Source: Bagarius yarrelli (lineage: Eukaryota > Chordata > Actinopteri > Siluriformes > Sisoridae). From it: 64,000 bases of DNA. Shown here one piece after another: positions 47,901 through 58,905 of the stretch. The stretch covers positions 159,072-223,071 of the forward strand of contig VCAZ01000252.1 of the NCBI GenBank assembly GCA_005784505.1, given 5' to 3'. A program made the position numbers and the translations under genes. The notes beneath the pieces were generated by a model. It had not been told where the DNA came from and made no database searches. It saw nothing but the letters and a program-made list of their open reading frames with translations. The number at the start of each line of letters is the position of its first letter. Within the stretch, counting starts at the first letter, position 1.

Positions 47901-50900
47901 GTCAGACCATGTCTGACTCATTGTGTCCTGTTCTGTCGGTCTGTCTGTTTGTCTAGGTTCAAATTGTGAACAAAAAGATGGATCTGAGCAACGTGCAGTC
48001 AAAGTGCGGCTCGAAGGCTAACATCCACCATAAACCAGGTAAAAGTACAAAAAGCCTGAAAACTGACTATAAAATGAACGCACCACTTTATTATTATCAT
48101 TCTTTATAATCATCATTAATAAAGAAATGACATGTTTGCCTGTAGGCGGTGGAAACGTTGAGATTAAATCAGAGAAGCTGGAATTTAAAGCTCAGTCGAA
48201 AGTGGGATCTCTGGACAACATCGGCTACGTGGCTGGAGGCGGAAACAAGAAGGTCAGCTCCTGTTTACACACTTAACTGCTAATGAAAATGAACAAGACT
48301 CACACCTTCCATTCATGACATGGAAATAATACTCGATGTTTCTAATTCTCTACTACATCTGTAACTAACAAAAGCTATGTGCTAATCGTGCGTCAACGCT
48401 AATACTTTACATCCCGTCTCCTGATGCTTACAGGCGCCTTTTTGTCCTTTTTCAACCTCTGCCTCACTCGTCTTTTAAATCTTGGGCTGCGGCCCAGTTC
48501 ATTCTATCATCGACTGTTTAATCTCTTCTCTTCCTCTCGGTTTAAATCTAAACGTTTGTCCCAGTAGTTCATTAACAACAGAGGTTTAGACAAGGCCTGA
48601 GGGAGCAGAGCAGGGATCAGTCTGTAGACCACAGCATTAGACGTTACCCAGAATGCACCGGGAGCATTACTTAAAACATAGGAAAAATAAAGCCGCATTT
48701 GGAGTTGAAAAGATGCTGAACAAACCAAATTTATAAATAAAGTAAAGTAATAAAAAAATGACACACAAATACACACACACACTTCACCTTTTTTTAGCCC
48801 AACAAACGATGTGGTGTCTTGCTTTCCTTCCTCTTCTCTCTATCACACACACACACTTTCTCAGCCGCGTCTATCTGTAGCTTTTCTCCTTTTTATTCTG
48901 TTTTGGATTCATTGTTATTCATTCTGTTCATGACCTGATATTTTCTTGTTAATTTGCGGCGTTTAAAATTCCTTCAGCTTTCGCTTAGCATCTCTCTCTG
49001 TTTCTGTTCGCTCTCATTTTGTTGGCATTGTGTTTAACTTTGACTGTAATCCCGTCCCCTGTGCTGAATGTTCTCATGGCTGTAGAGAGAGAAGGGGAAG
49101 GAAGCAGAGTCTGGGCCTTCAAGGGCCTCCGTCCACCCAAATGGGGACACACCCTCTGACCCCCTGCATGGGGAAGTCAGTGCCCTAGAGTCGAACCACT
49201 CCAGTAAGTGTACGAGCCACTGAGGCGTTTCTTCTCATTAAACTCCATCAGCAGCCAAACCTATACTGCTGTAGGGTATCTGCTAAAGTCAGAATCACCA
49301 TAACAACTACCCAATTCTAAAAACATTTCCTGTTTTCTTTAGCACAGTTACATCAGAGTAACCTGTGCTTTGATTGTACTTCTGTACAGGAGTAGCTCAC
49401 ACACTTGAGCATCACAACATCAGCAATGTTGAGTTCTGAATTCTTTGTTAATGAGATGAAAATTAATTGTCTGTAATTTTACTCAAGCTTTAAATCACAG
49501 GTTTGTAGTAATATTGCGCTTCTTCCAGCATGTTATCATTTCTATAGCAAAATTTTATGGTGATTTTTTTGTAGGAAGAGTTTTAAGGATTTTTTTTATA
49601 TCCTCACATTTCACCTCATGTCACTTAAATCCAGGTTTAATGTTCTGTCTGTTGCATTGGTGTTACTGGTAGCATCAGGGTAGAAACCTGCGCTGGACAG
49701 ATTTTTCTCACCCGCTTTGGCAAAAATATATGGTATTTTTTCCCACTGCCCTCCCCAAATAATTCTTCCTCCCGCAAAATCCCACAGGTTAGCATACGTT
49801 TTTTCACGGCTTCTTCCTGCTACTTTATTTGTTTAACTTGCTTCCCTTTTAAATACAAAAAAATACAGAAAATGAATATAAACTTGTTTTGTTTTATTTG
49901 ATTTTAATTCAATGCAATGATAAAAATTATATCTTTTATATATATTTAAGCGATACACCTGCCATGTCTCCATTCCGTGCATGACTGAAGCTTCCAACCG
50001 TGTGCCTATTAATCGTTTTTATTTTATTTTTGATATTGTTGTTGCTTTAATTTAGTATATTTATTTAGTAACAGTATTTGCCTCAGGCTCCATGTTACTC
50101 CTACTGTAGTGCAGGTCGCTACATCAGGGTAATAAAATATCCACACATATTGTGTACTGTGTAAGGGCCTCATGATGCGATACATATCATGATAGGATAT
50201 ATTCCGATTTATTGCAAACCAATCCAATAATTTAAAAACTAATAATAAAAAATTAAAACTCATAGCTAAATAAAAATACGCCCTTATTTCGCTATGTTTG
50301 CTTCTGACACAATGGCCGTATGTGTCAGCGACAACTACAGGAGCGGAGGAGGAAGCCGTTTGACACAAACTAAAGGTTTTAATTAAATGTTAATGCAAAA
50401 GTAAATTAGTTTTAAAGCTAATTTAAATAAATATCGATACTAGGGTTAGAATATTGATACACGAGCGTAAAAAAATATCCCTGAATCAATGTATTTACCC
50501 AGTCTTTCATTACAAAACAGTTGTTGTAGTTTGTCTTAAGTAGTTCTTTAGTCTTTAGTAGTTCAGTCAGTTCTGCCTTTTGTTCTGACCTAATTATCAT
50601 TAATAAATACAAAGTCTGAAAACTAATTTCTTTTTGGAATTTCTTGAAGTATAGATTAAAATGATTGGTGCAGATGATCTGTCATATACCGCTGGAATAT
50701 GTGACAAAAAATACGTAAAATAATAATAAACACAGCTACAGATTTATCCTCCAACTTTAGACCTGAGAACCACTACAGAGATTCTGAGTTAATGACCGCT
50801 CGTTTTTTTCCTGAGGTTTTTGTTTTATTCTCTTGTCTGTCAGATTGAGTCCCACAAGCTGACGTTCCGTGAGCAGGCGAAGGCTCGCACTGACCACGGC

Positions 50901-51059
50901 GCGGACATTGTGGTTAAGTCTCCTAGTATTTCAGCAGACGGTTCACCCCGCCCCCTCAGCAAAGTCTCCTCCTCCGGAAGCATCAACATGAGTGAATCGC
51001 CGCAGCTGTCCACGCTCGCAGACCAGGTGACCGCCTCCCTCGCTAAACAGGGCCTGTGA
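38821..51059 (+). CDS. mapt: Microtubule-associated protein tau, four-repeat, with large internal exon and one frame break
   Basis: Neuronal axonal protein that binds and stabilises microtubules. Coding exons: 38821-38974, 39783-39899, 41350-41379, 42623-43809, 45009-45040, 45594-45785, 46052-46106, 47016-47266, 47526-47618, 47957-48038, 48146-48252, 50844-51059. All phases agree except within the large exon, which lacks one base; restoring it gives 2517 nt (838 residues). Seen: acidic N-terminal projection domain, Pro/Ser/Thr-rich middle with VVRTPPKSPGS, four repeats each with a KxGS motif and PGGG or its variant AGGG (R4), and a conserved C-terminus from IESHKLTFREQAKA to TASLAKQGL. Repeat exon lengths 93 and 82 nt equal the human ones. 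An alternative exon at 49086 gives another C-terminus. Four repeats suggest a maptb-like paralogue. It converges on kansl1, as in human. Confidence 0.9.
39783..39899 (+). CDS. mapt: mapt exon, N-terminal insert
   Basis: 117 nt, phase 1 to 1, acidic: DVHPLTEETEGSKPESTSQD then DVTEVIQPKPASS. It corresponds in position to the alternatively spliced N-terminal inserts of mammalian tau and can be skipped without frame change. Donor GTATGG. Confidence 0.75.
41350..41379 (+). CDS. mapt: mapt 30-nt micro-exon
   Basis: Encodes APGMTGAGE-type text in phase 1 to 1, between GGATAG and GTATGC. Frame-neutral if skipped. Called from splice sites and phase only. Confidence 0.6.
42623..43809 (+). CDS. mapt: mapt large exon (big-tau exon 4A-like), frame-broken
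   Basis: Acceptor TTCATCAG, donor GTCTGT. The first part reads DALTPEGLSPPHSGRSSAAS on to EDKQEEKEVM, then a TAG at 43012-43014. Dropping back one base restores VEEEEQDKEPAEPDAVPS and an open frame to VRKTNAPSK. The exon is 1187 nt; 1188 would satisfy the flanking phase-1 junctions, so one base (probably G in GTGGAT) is missing near 43008. It is Glu/Asp/Ser/Pro-rich with an Ala/Lys-rich end (KPITAAPAPKPTPKLEKVPS). By position and composition it resembles mammalian exon 4A, used in peripheral-nerve 'big tau'. Confidence 0.85.
44313..44462 (+). mobile_element. SINE of a second tRNA-related family
   Basis: GGGGCAGCACGCGGGCCTAA, TGATTAGCACTGTTGCCTCA, box B-like CAGGCTCGTATCCCTGGCAG, then GGGTTTACTCCGGGTTCTCC. 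A different body from the L2-tailed family. Confidence 0.65.
44475..44611 (+). mobile_element. 5'-truncated SINE (L2-tail family)
   Basis: GGGGTTTAATTCCCAGCATT, CCCCTGAGCAAGGCCCTAAG, and tail CTTCTGCCAAATGCTGTAAA. It abuts the preceding SINE, giving a nested or compound insertion. Confidence 0.7.
45009..45040 (+). CDS. mapt: mapt 32-nt exon
   Basis: VKSGPAAADKK. Acceptor ATAAACAG, donor GTACAG. Phase 1 in, 0 out. Confidence 0.75.
45594..45785 (+). CDS. mapt: mapt Ser/Pro-rich exon
   Basis: 192 nt, phase 0 to 0: TSSKPTPGKSILNSTTKRAS then LIPVPPSKYTSASNSPPA and LNSKPHSVGAKVSRAT. Basic and rich in Ser/Thr-Pro sites. It can be skipped without frame change, so it may be alternative, comparable to mammalian exons 6-8. 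Donor ACG|GTGAGT. Confidence 0.72.
46052..46106 (+). CDS. mapt: mapt basic Pro-region exon
   Basis: PGDAKTKTKPQGIGTKIP, like the mammalian GDGKTK...RIP segment. Acceptor TTATCTAG, donor GTGAGT. Phase 0 to 1. Confidence 0.83.
46460..46894 (+). other. Unidentified 144-codon open reading frame in mapt intron
   Basis: An open frame without an ATG at its start (TTG), ending TAG at 46892-46894. Segments include LLKHSFAESLAHLLPITFYN, LPLLHILFWGDLGLLFYSNG and KLLRKLIKRAGNLEQSHTAK. The composition looks protein-like rather than repeat-like. A run of about 17 A lies 50 bp upstream. It could be the relic of a transposon or retrocopy; I do not recognise it. Confidence 0.3.
46921..47024. repeat. 38-bp imperfect inverted repeat over the repeat-1 splice acceptor of mapt
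   Basis: Arms 46921-46958 and 46987-47024 are reverse complements with 34 of 38 matches and no gaps, separated by 28 nt. The right arm contains the AG acceptor and the first 9 nt of the exon. Core shared sequence: CATAAAAATGCAAATGA and its complement. Confidence 0.95.
47016..47266 (+). CDS. mapt: mapt exon with proline-rich domain and repeat 1
   Basis: 251 nt. Encodes EPPKTPDRSGCSSPATPKSP, VKKIAVVRTPPKSPGSLRSR, PMPDLKNVKSKIGSTENIKH and QPGGGK. The TPPKSP phospho-site cluster and the KIGS motif are conserved with human tau. The 3' splice site sits inside a 38-bp hairpin arm. Donor GTGAGT. Confidence 0.95.
47526..47618 (+). CDS. mapt: mapt repeat 2 exon (human exon 10 equivalent)
   Basis: 93 nt, 31 codons: VSILEKKMDLSSVQAKCGSK then ANIKHTPGGGN. 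Acceptor TTCCTAG, donor GTGAGT. Skipping it would leave a three-repeat tau in frame. It keeps the repeat-2 Cys but not the VQIINK hexapeptide. Confidence 0.95.
47957..48038 (+). CDS. mapt: mapt repeat 3 exon
   Basis: 82 nt: VQIVNKKMDLSNVQSKCGSK then ANIHHKP. Acceptor TTGTCTAG, donor GTAAAA. The PHF6 position reads VQIVNK. Confidence 0.95.
48146..48252 (+). CDS. mapt: mapt repeat 4 exon
   Basis: 107 nt: GGNVEIKSEKLEFKAQSKVG then SLDNIGYVAGGGNKK. Acceptor GCCTGTAG, donor GTCAGC, phase 0 out. Confidence 0.94.
49086..49223 (+). CDS. mapt: Alternative mapt C-terminal exon
   Basis: After GGCTGTAG an open frame in the phase of repeat 4 reads REKGKEAESGPSRASVHPNG then DTPSDPLHGEVSALESNHS. A donor GTAAGT at 49204 would join the last exon out of phase and stop after one Asn (AAT TGA). 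Reading through it stops at TGA 49221-49223. Either way the conserved tau tail is replaced by about 40-46 other residues. Confidence 0.6.
   Translation, partial: REKGKEAESGPSRASVHPNGDTPSDPLHGEVSALESNHSSKCTSH
50155..50480. mobile_element. Inverted relative of the 14118-14493 transposon remnant
   Basis: Contains GACAACTACAGGAGCGGAGG then AGGAAGCCGTTTGACACA, the reverse complement of the core at 14118-14493, and GATACATATCATGATAGG / AATATCGATACTAGGG at the ends. Lies in the last mapt intron. Confidence 0.6.
50844..51059 (+). CDS. mapt: mapt last coding exon
   Basis: 216 nt with stop. IESHKLTFREQAKARTDHGA, DIVVKSPSISADGSPRP and SPQLSTLADQVTASLAKQGL. This closely matches the C-terminus of vertebrate tau. 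Acceptor CTGTCAG. Polyadenylation hexamers AATAAA at 51135 and 51478. Confidence 0.96.
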   Translation: MESHKLTFREQAKARTDHGADIVVKSPSISADGSPRPLSKVSSSGSINMSESPQLSTLADQVTASLAKQGL

Positions 51060-51500
51060 TTACGCCTCCCCTTCACTCCGAGACATACGCAAGGCTGTAA
51101 CACGGCAATTAAAAAAGGGTTAAAAATCATTTAAATAAATAATAAAAAAGAGCATTTCACCTCAGTCTGTTTTAAAAAAAGGTGCTTGCTGGATTTCTTC
51201 ATGAATTTTGGTTCTTGATTGCGAGAGACTGATAATTGATAAAATTATTGTCCTGTTCTGTGTAATGAATAGAACTCAGTGCTGCTGTATTGATCTGTTT
51301 TTCAATCAGTCACAGCATGTTGTAGAAGCCCAACTACAGTGCTAGAACCTGTTTATGCCCACTTTTCCCTCTCCCCCCCCCCCTCTCTGCTTAGTTGCCT
51401 TATTGTGAAAGCCTTCCTTCTATCTCTCTTTATTAATACATTTTACCTTAAGCATTTGTAATTGTCTTGTTAATGTTAATAAATACTACCTGAAATTGGA
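51060..51500 (+). other. mapt: mapt 3'UTR (minimum extent)
   Basis: From the TGA to the AATAAA at 51478-51483. Mammalian MAPT 3'UTRs are several kb, so it may extend further. Confidence 0.5.
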
Positions 51501-54500
51501 CTGTGAGGTCACAAACAAGCCAAAAGCACTAGCAGGGCGCATTGAGACTGTCTTTAAACGCCTTTAAGAATGACGTTAGAATTTTTTCTTGACATTCTGA
51601 TAGTTATGCATTATTATGCTGTTAAATTATACAACTATACAGTCCGGACACCAGTCTCTCTCTCTGACGCATACACACTCTTAAACCCTGTGTTTTTATT
51701 TCAAACAGAAACATCAATAGAGGTTAGGGTTAGGCTTAGGGTTCGAATATAATAGAGATTGTCTCAAAATAAACTAGTGGTAATTTCTTCTCAGCTAGTA
51801 AAATGAAAAAGGAACAGGGTGTAAAATTAGCATTCTTTCTTCCGTTCAGATGCTGTAATTATTATTATATCTCTGGACAAATTTAGATACATCCATCATG
51901 TGATAATTATATTACGACTAAAACTAATAAACCGCACAATTGTGCTGAGGTTAAAGTGCTCATGGATAATACATTAATTAAGTTGTGGATCACTGATAGA
52001 GCAGAAGCCAGGATCAGACCCGCCTTTACACTTTCTGCTTCATATTAACAATCCGAGGACACGGCTACCAACAGTGTGAGGATGTTCTAAATCAAATTAA
52101 TTCATCATTCATTCCAAAATAAATATATAAATAAAATTAGTGTCACATAACACTTGCCAACAAAAATATAATGAAGTATGGGTTAAATGATTATAAATGT
52201 AATTGTTGTGATCTTACAGTGTACAGACATGCTGAACAGCTTCTTCTTAAATAATTAAGCATGAAAAAAAGGGTGAAAATAATTATAACAAGTGTCAAAT
52301 TAGCAGACAAACATTTATTTAAAATCAAAAAATATAACTAAAACACTGGATTTATATTGATGGTGGATGTTGCGCTGCTTTTTTCCATGACTCTTCGCAT
52401 GTCTATGTAGTGTGTGAACATAACAACAGTTTAGTTTGATTAAATCTGACAATAAGAGAAGTATTAATGTATATTATGTGAGGGACAGTTTTCCTGGCTG
52501 TAATTAGTGACTGATGAGGATTTAATTTGCAGCAGAAATCATAAGGGCTTCTATAAACCTGGGCCCCTTCGGAAAATCGCGTACTTTCATACTATATAGT
52601 ATGTTGAACTGAGTATGCGAAATAAGCACTATATCCAAATCATTAGTATGCAAATTACAGTACGGGACACGTTCCCGGATGATCTACTACTTCCGCCCTA
52701 ATTCTGAAGTACGCATACAATGAACACTCGACCGATGCGGCACTTTAAAGTAGCTTTAATGGTTAAATTGTAATCACTGAAAAACATTATCCAACTTTAA
52801 CATCGCGCTTCTGTGACGTCGAATGTCATGTGTGAATATTAAAATGGCGAATGTAGTACGTCTGAATTTCATTCATACTACCCGTAACGGTACTATATAG
52901 AACACACTCATTTAACGGTCGGGTAGTGCGTAACGTAATGTAACGTAACTTGCGTAAATGTAGTGCATACTTAAGTAGAATTCGGCCAGCGCCCTGGACA
53001 CACACGCAGTCTCTTCACACCAAAACAACCTGCAAAGAAAAGAATAAAAATCGTGCAAAAAATCCAAACTAAGCATTTGTTCAGTGTTCTTGTAGACGTG
53101 AGACGCGCTAGAAAATGTCCCATTCTTCCTGTTTTTATTTCTTAATATTTATTACCTTTTTATATCCTTAATGTACCTCAACTTTTATTCTTTTTTGATA
53201 TTAAAACAAGAAATAATAATCATCATCATTAAACGTTACCGCGAGCCGCTTATTTCCCTCTGACGAGTCACACGGATAAAAAACAGCTACTGTGGTTAAA
53301 TATTAAAGGTGACTGAGAAACTGGTGGCTTTAGTCCGGTTATTTGGTAGCCGTGTTTCTATTAAAGCTGTGTTTCTACTAACAAACTCTAATGTCTGTGG
53401 CGCATGGAATAAATACAGAAATAATATTCCCATAATAAAAAGGCTCAAAACTTGAAATAATTAGTTTATATCAGTGCAGTTTATTTACTGAAACTTTATC
53501 ATTTATTCAAATGCAATTTTATGGTGAAATAAAAAGTTTACAGGCTGATGGATTTGATTGTGTGAACTTGACAGGGAAAATGCACGCGCTCTCTCTCTCT
53601 CTCTCCCTCCCTCCCTCTCCCTCTGCTGCGGTTTTTCACTTCTCCACTCAGCTTAAAGGATGTGATTGTCTTCATTGTACATGTTGTTTTTTATTAATTT
53701 ACACTCATTCTTGCTGCTGTAAACCTGAATTTGGAAATAAAGTTGGTCTTAAACCCCTCGTGTCTCGCGCTCACATTTCCTCAGCTCTGAGTGTGCATTT
53801 TAAAATTGAACAGAATTCTAGATTAATTACCATCATGTCTTTATAGCAATAAAGTTACACACAAAAGTATTAACTATATTCGAAATATTTTTATTTTTAT
53901 TCTATAGATGTTTACGATTTTAAAAGTAAAAATATTCAAAGAATATTATTATATATAAATGTTATAATCAGATACACACATTTCTATTTTAAACACTACC
54001 TGAAATTAATGAAATGGGGAAAAAAAAAAAGACAGGGGCGTAGCGCCCTCTACTGGTTCGATGTAAAACACGTTAAAAATAACATTTATGGCGCCCTCTT
54101 GTGGTTAGATTAGTTAAATTTAGCACGTTTTCCGACATGTTCCGCCTTCAACCACTAGAGGGCGCGTAAACCGCTGAGACTGTGAGCAAACAAGTAAAGC
54201 TGTAGCGCCTTTAATTCAATTCCCACAGAGGGCGCCAGCCAGAATTGGTTTGGTATAGTAAAAATTTATTTTTATTTTAATTGTTAGAGGGACAAAAACA
54301 AATTAATTAATAGTTAATAAATATTTGTTTTATTAAAATAATTTATAAAATACATGTTAGATAGGTTGAGGTGTCTGAACTGATGGTCTTGGAGGTACTT
54401 TTACTATCCTGCTGTAAAAGGTGATCAAATAACCATGAAAGTTAAAAAAAAAAAAAAAACACCCACGCAAACGAGGATACAATATAATTCACTTTTAATC

Positions 54501-54530
54501 TGGAGAAGCACAAAAACGCTGTCAGATTGG
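51500..54530. other. Intergenic region mapt-kansl1
   Basis: About 3 kb between the tails of two convergent genes. It is AT-rich with the MITE-like element and, at 54035-54235, three dispersed copies of a GCGCCCTCTAGTGG-like word. No exon seen. Confidence 0.6.
52563..52998. mobile_element. MITE-like element between mapt and kansl1
   Basis: The left end CCCCTTCGGAAAATCGCGTA and right end AAGTAGAATTCGGCCAGCGC are imperfect inverted repeats around an AT-rich interior with many TAGTATG / GTAACGTA words. No coding frame. The ends look like common teleost MITEs with TTCGGACGC-type termini. Confidence 0.6.
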
Positions 54531-55674
54531 CCAATGATCCATACACCTTTATTTCCATAAAGAAAGTTGTTAAATATTTTTTTTTTCTGAAGCAGTCTTC
54601 TCGCTATACAATTAAGACAGCTACAGCCTCAAAAATCAAACACGGTAAAGGATCAAATAATGTATTTACAAAATATACTCTGTTTTATAATACAAACTAT
54701 TACATGCTAAATGATACACCAGACTCCTCCTACTCAAACCCCTCCCTCCCCCCGAAACCCAATCAAATTCATCCGGTTGGAAAATAAGTGCAGGAAAAAA
54801 GAAAAAAAATACCTCGCACAGCACGACATCGGCTCCTGGACCCTAATGAAACAGAATGAACCAACAGACGAACGAACGAACGAACACCCAGAGTAGAACG
54901 CCGCCTTCCGGGAAGTGTGTGATTATTAATCAGGGGAACAGGGTGCAGAAATCAGGGATAGTGATTTTTTTAATGGACACACACACACACACACCAACAA
55001 CACACACAAGGGCTTAATAAAAAACCCTGCTGGTTATTAAAACTGTAAAATAACATGACAGATCAGAGTGTAAAATATTCTCATGGTGAAGAAAACAAAA
55101 TGACAGTTCAGAGAATTGAAAAGCAAATACGAGGCGAAATGTGTATTTAAATAAAGCAAAAGCTGAAGCTTCAACTCGACATGTGAGAAATGAGAGAATG
55201 TGAGAAATGAGAGAAAGTGAGAAGAAATGAGTGAGAAATGAGAAATGAGAGATTGCGGCTTTGTAATGAAGAAAATCTGCGACATTGTGGCTCTGTACCA
55301 ATCAGGAAAAAGCTGAAGGCCCTCCCAGTGCTGGAGAACTCAACCTCTCAGTCATTATTAAAGCTCAGGATAGCAAACATTTAAACATGATTAGGCCAAA
55401 AAAAATAATAAAACAATTAACGTAAAAATCTAAAATTTTACCTAAAAGAAATCAAAATAAATGCATGTTTTGATTAAAGCCCCACCCACTGGTCTCTCTG
55501 GGGCCCTTCAGTTAGCCACGCCCACCAAAAAAATAGTGCTGACGAGCCACAGCCAGTCTGACTGATTTAGAGAAAGAAAGGTGCTTTTTAAAAAAAAATA
55601 TATGATCATAATGCACAAAGAAAATCTTTTATTGGAAAAAAATCCTGTATATAATGTTACAATAAAAGAAAAAG

Positions 55675-55735
<61 letters not shown>

Positions 55736-56655
55736 AAAGTAATTTTTTAAAAGAGCGTCAGGTGATTTTAACATAAGTGCGGCACGAGCGAGGACACGGC
55801 GGTGCAGTGGAATGATGGACGGAGAGCAAAAACAATGATGGGCATCAGAGTGCAAATACGGAGGAGAAGAAAAACCGTTCTCCTGCACTAGCAAGGTGAA
55901 AGCGTTGGCGCGACAGGATGAACGGAAAGCGTCTGGGTTTAAGTGCTGGGATCGGGTGGGAAAAAAACGGCACACGCCGGTTAAGGCAGAAAAAGTACAA
56001 ATGAAATGCGTCGGAGTCCTGATGCATGAGCATGAGTTTTCTTTTCTTTTTATCCCCCCCCCTAATACGAAAGAACAAACCTCGGGCAGCTCATCCTTAC
56101 AGGCACCCGAACGGAGAGTAACTGAACCTCAAAGCCGGAACTTTCACTGGATATGAAGGTGAATTAAATACACAGACGAACAGGAAGCTGATTAATCCTG
56201 GAGTTCGGTTAAAGGGGCCCTGAATATTAACGATGAACAGAAAGAAGTGCTAAAAGTACTGATTAAATGAATAATCACCATAATAAACATAATAATAATA
56301 ATAATAATATTAATAAACGAGGTGCCTGATGGGCAGTGTTGATGTGCGTATTTCGGTTGAACCCAAATCAGTAAAATAGGTCAACCCTCGGGTATCTCAT
56401 CCCTTAAGTCCAGTCTGATGCAAAGCAAGTGCACACGAGCGATTTAGGACACCACCGAGTCTCAGTCTGCTGCTTCCTGCCACCACTGTTTCATTTCCAG
56501 TGACCAACAAACAAAAACAAAAACAAACAAACAAAAGGAAGTCATTTCTACTGGTTTTCAATCTTCAACTCCACGAATTCACTGAAAACTGTGAAAGAAT
56601 TAAGTGATGTTTGAATATCAAACAGCAGGAGGTTTAATCTGTTTGGGAGCTGGAG

Positions 56656-56692
<37 letters not shown>

Positions 56693-56722
56693 TGAGTAAG
56701 ACACGAGTCTGTACAGAACGTT
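54530..56722 (-). other. kansl1: Probable kansl1 3'UTR
   Basis: Downstream of the kansl1 stop on the minus strand. An AATAAA signal (plus-strand TTTATT at 54548-54553) would end a 2.2-kb 3'UTR. It includes the (AT)n run at 55678-55732. The extent is inferred. Confidence 0.35.
55678..55732. repeat. (AT)n microsatellite
   Basis: Pure AT run of about 55 bp. Confidence 0.96.
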
Positions 56723-56947
56723 TCAGCAGTATGTGTGTCTGTGAGAGTTGCTTCTTTGCCGGCTGGCGTCCTCAGGGAGCGGTGACGGAGGCTCGCCCTC
56801 ACACTCGGACCTGGAGCCGCTCCTGCAGCCGGAGATTCGTCTGGCGGTTCGACACGTGCGCTCGCCAGCTGGACTCGCGTGCTGCTCGTGATCCTGCACT
56901 GGATCCGCGTCCAAGGGGAACGAACGATGCTCCCACGGCTGCACGGG
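56723..56947 (-). CDS. kansl1: kansl1 last coding exon
   Basis: 225 nt with TGA at 56725-56723. PVQPWEHRSFPLDADPVQDH then RTARRISGCRSGSRSE. Human ends in similar VQPWERRTFPL text with a basic Ser-rich tail. Acceptor CTCTTTAG. Confidence 0.93.
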   Translation of the reverse strand, partial: PVQPWEHRSFPLDADPVQDHEQHASPAGERTCRTARRISGCRSGSRSECEGEPPSPLPEDASRQRSNSHRHTYC

Positions 56948-57438
56948 CTAAAGAGGGGGGCAAGAGAATAAGGTTACAACAAAGCAAAAAAAAAAAAAAA
57001 ACCCACACACAGGACTGTGGAGTAGTGGTGTGTGTGTGTGTGTGTGCGCTGCAGTGTATTTTTACCGTCTCGTCATAGCTGGTGTCAGGTGTGGAGCAGC
57101 GCGTGTCCTCGTTAGACAGGAATCGGTGGGAGTCTCTGGACGCGGGTGTGTGTGTGTGTGAAAGTGTGAGCAGCTCTGGGCTGGCGGGGCTGGAGGGGGA
57201 GGGGGCCGAGCTGTAGTCCTGCAGTAGAGAGAAGTGAGACGGGTCTGGAGACGAGGGCTGAGGTGTAGAGGGGTTTGTTCCACCCAACAGAGGAGTGCTG
57301 CGGCCGTCCACTGACTTATACGAACTGAGAGACAGACAGACAGACAGACAGAGAGACAGAGAGAGAGACAGAGAGAGAAAGAAATTAGAAAGATTCTTTA
57401 AGTAATCAGCAAAACTTTTTTTTAAAAAACATCAGCAT

Positions 57439-57516
<78 letters not shown>

Positions 57517-58506
57517 AAAAAACAGAAAAAAAAATAACAGCAGAAAACTACGACAAATGCCAATAGAGTGAAAGCAAGAGATTAAGAGAGACCGATAGGA
57601 AGAGAGAAAGACAGTCTGAGAGAAGACAGTCTGACAGAAACAGAGGAACAGAGGGGGGGGTGGGCAGACAGACAGGAACAGAGAGACAGAGACAGGTAGA
57701 GAAGAGTCTGGTTGGTTGGGATGTTGGATTAAATTTGGGTTAAAAGAATATAAACAGTCAACACATCACTCTCATCCTTGATGCTGTAACCATAGTAACA
57801 CAAACACTAACAGTGGACTAAGGTTTAACTGCCCCAATCAAAGCCCCTCCATCGGTCCAGCCGCCCCATAGAAACACCCGCAACAGAACTGCCCTAATCA
57901 ATTTTCCTCTTGGTTCAGCCCCCTAGGTTGAACTGCACTGACCCAATTGCTCAGATGAAACCCCACTAACACCACCCGAATAAGAGTTTATTTAAATCCA
58001 GTCAAACTGCCACGCTCAAACTGTCCCGATTTAACTACCCCAGTAAAACTACCCCAATCAAACAGCCTTGGTCAGATAACCCAGGTAAAACTCACCTAAT
58101 CCAACCTCCTCCAAAGCTACGCTTCTATTAACCTGCCTAACCAAACTACCCTGTTTATTTGCCCCTGTCAATCATTCATTTTATTCCTGTCGTCTTCTGA
58201 ATGATTTGAGGTGGACCGGGCTAAAGAGTCACCTAGTAGAAGTAGTGGCATTGCTACAAAAGCACCAATCAAAATGTGCATGTGTGTGAGTGTGTGTGAC
58301 GGAGAGAGAGATACTAACCGGCTGCCCCTCCTCTTGGCAACAGAACTGGAGGTCCAGCTCCAGCGGGATCGTTCCTGCTCCTCACATGGGAGATGAAGCT
58401 GAGAGAAGGCCGCATCCGATAAATCCTCAATCTATATGAGAAAAAGAGAGAGAGAGAGAGACATGGATAAAGGGATAAACAGGTAGACAGAGATGTTACA
58501 CTGTGT

Positions 58507-58547
<41 letters not shown>

Positions 58548-58690
58548 TGCTCCAGCACTGCTTACCTCCACTGCATCATCCTCCTTAGAGATGCGACTGA
58601 CCATCACGTTAACCACTCGCCAACTATACACACAAATGAGAGATCGAAAACACTTATTCATCTTCGGCACACAAAAAACCCACTAGCAAA

Positions 58691-58724
<34 letters not shown>

Positions 58725-58871
58725 CTGGGTGTGAGGATCTCTTTGTATTGCAGTTTCTCCACTCGAGTGGTCGCAGCCACAGACATGGGGATAACAATGT
58801 TATTGATGTCAAATGAACTCTCCACTCTTCTTTTACGCTGTACCTGCTGCTGCAAAACGCACGCACACGCA

Positions 58872-58905
<34 letters not shown>

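Noticed and set aside
56799..57065. Extension of the kansl1 penultimate exon frame past the donor
   Set aside because: The frame runs into CA repeats (HTHTH) after a good donor and the next exon fits the human sequence.
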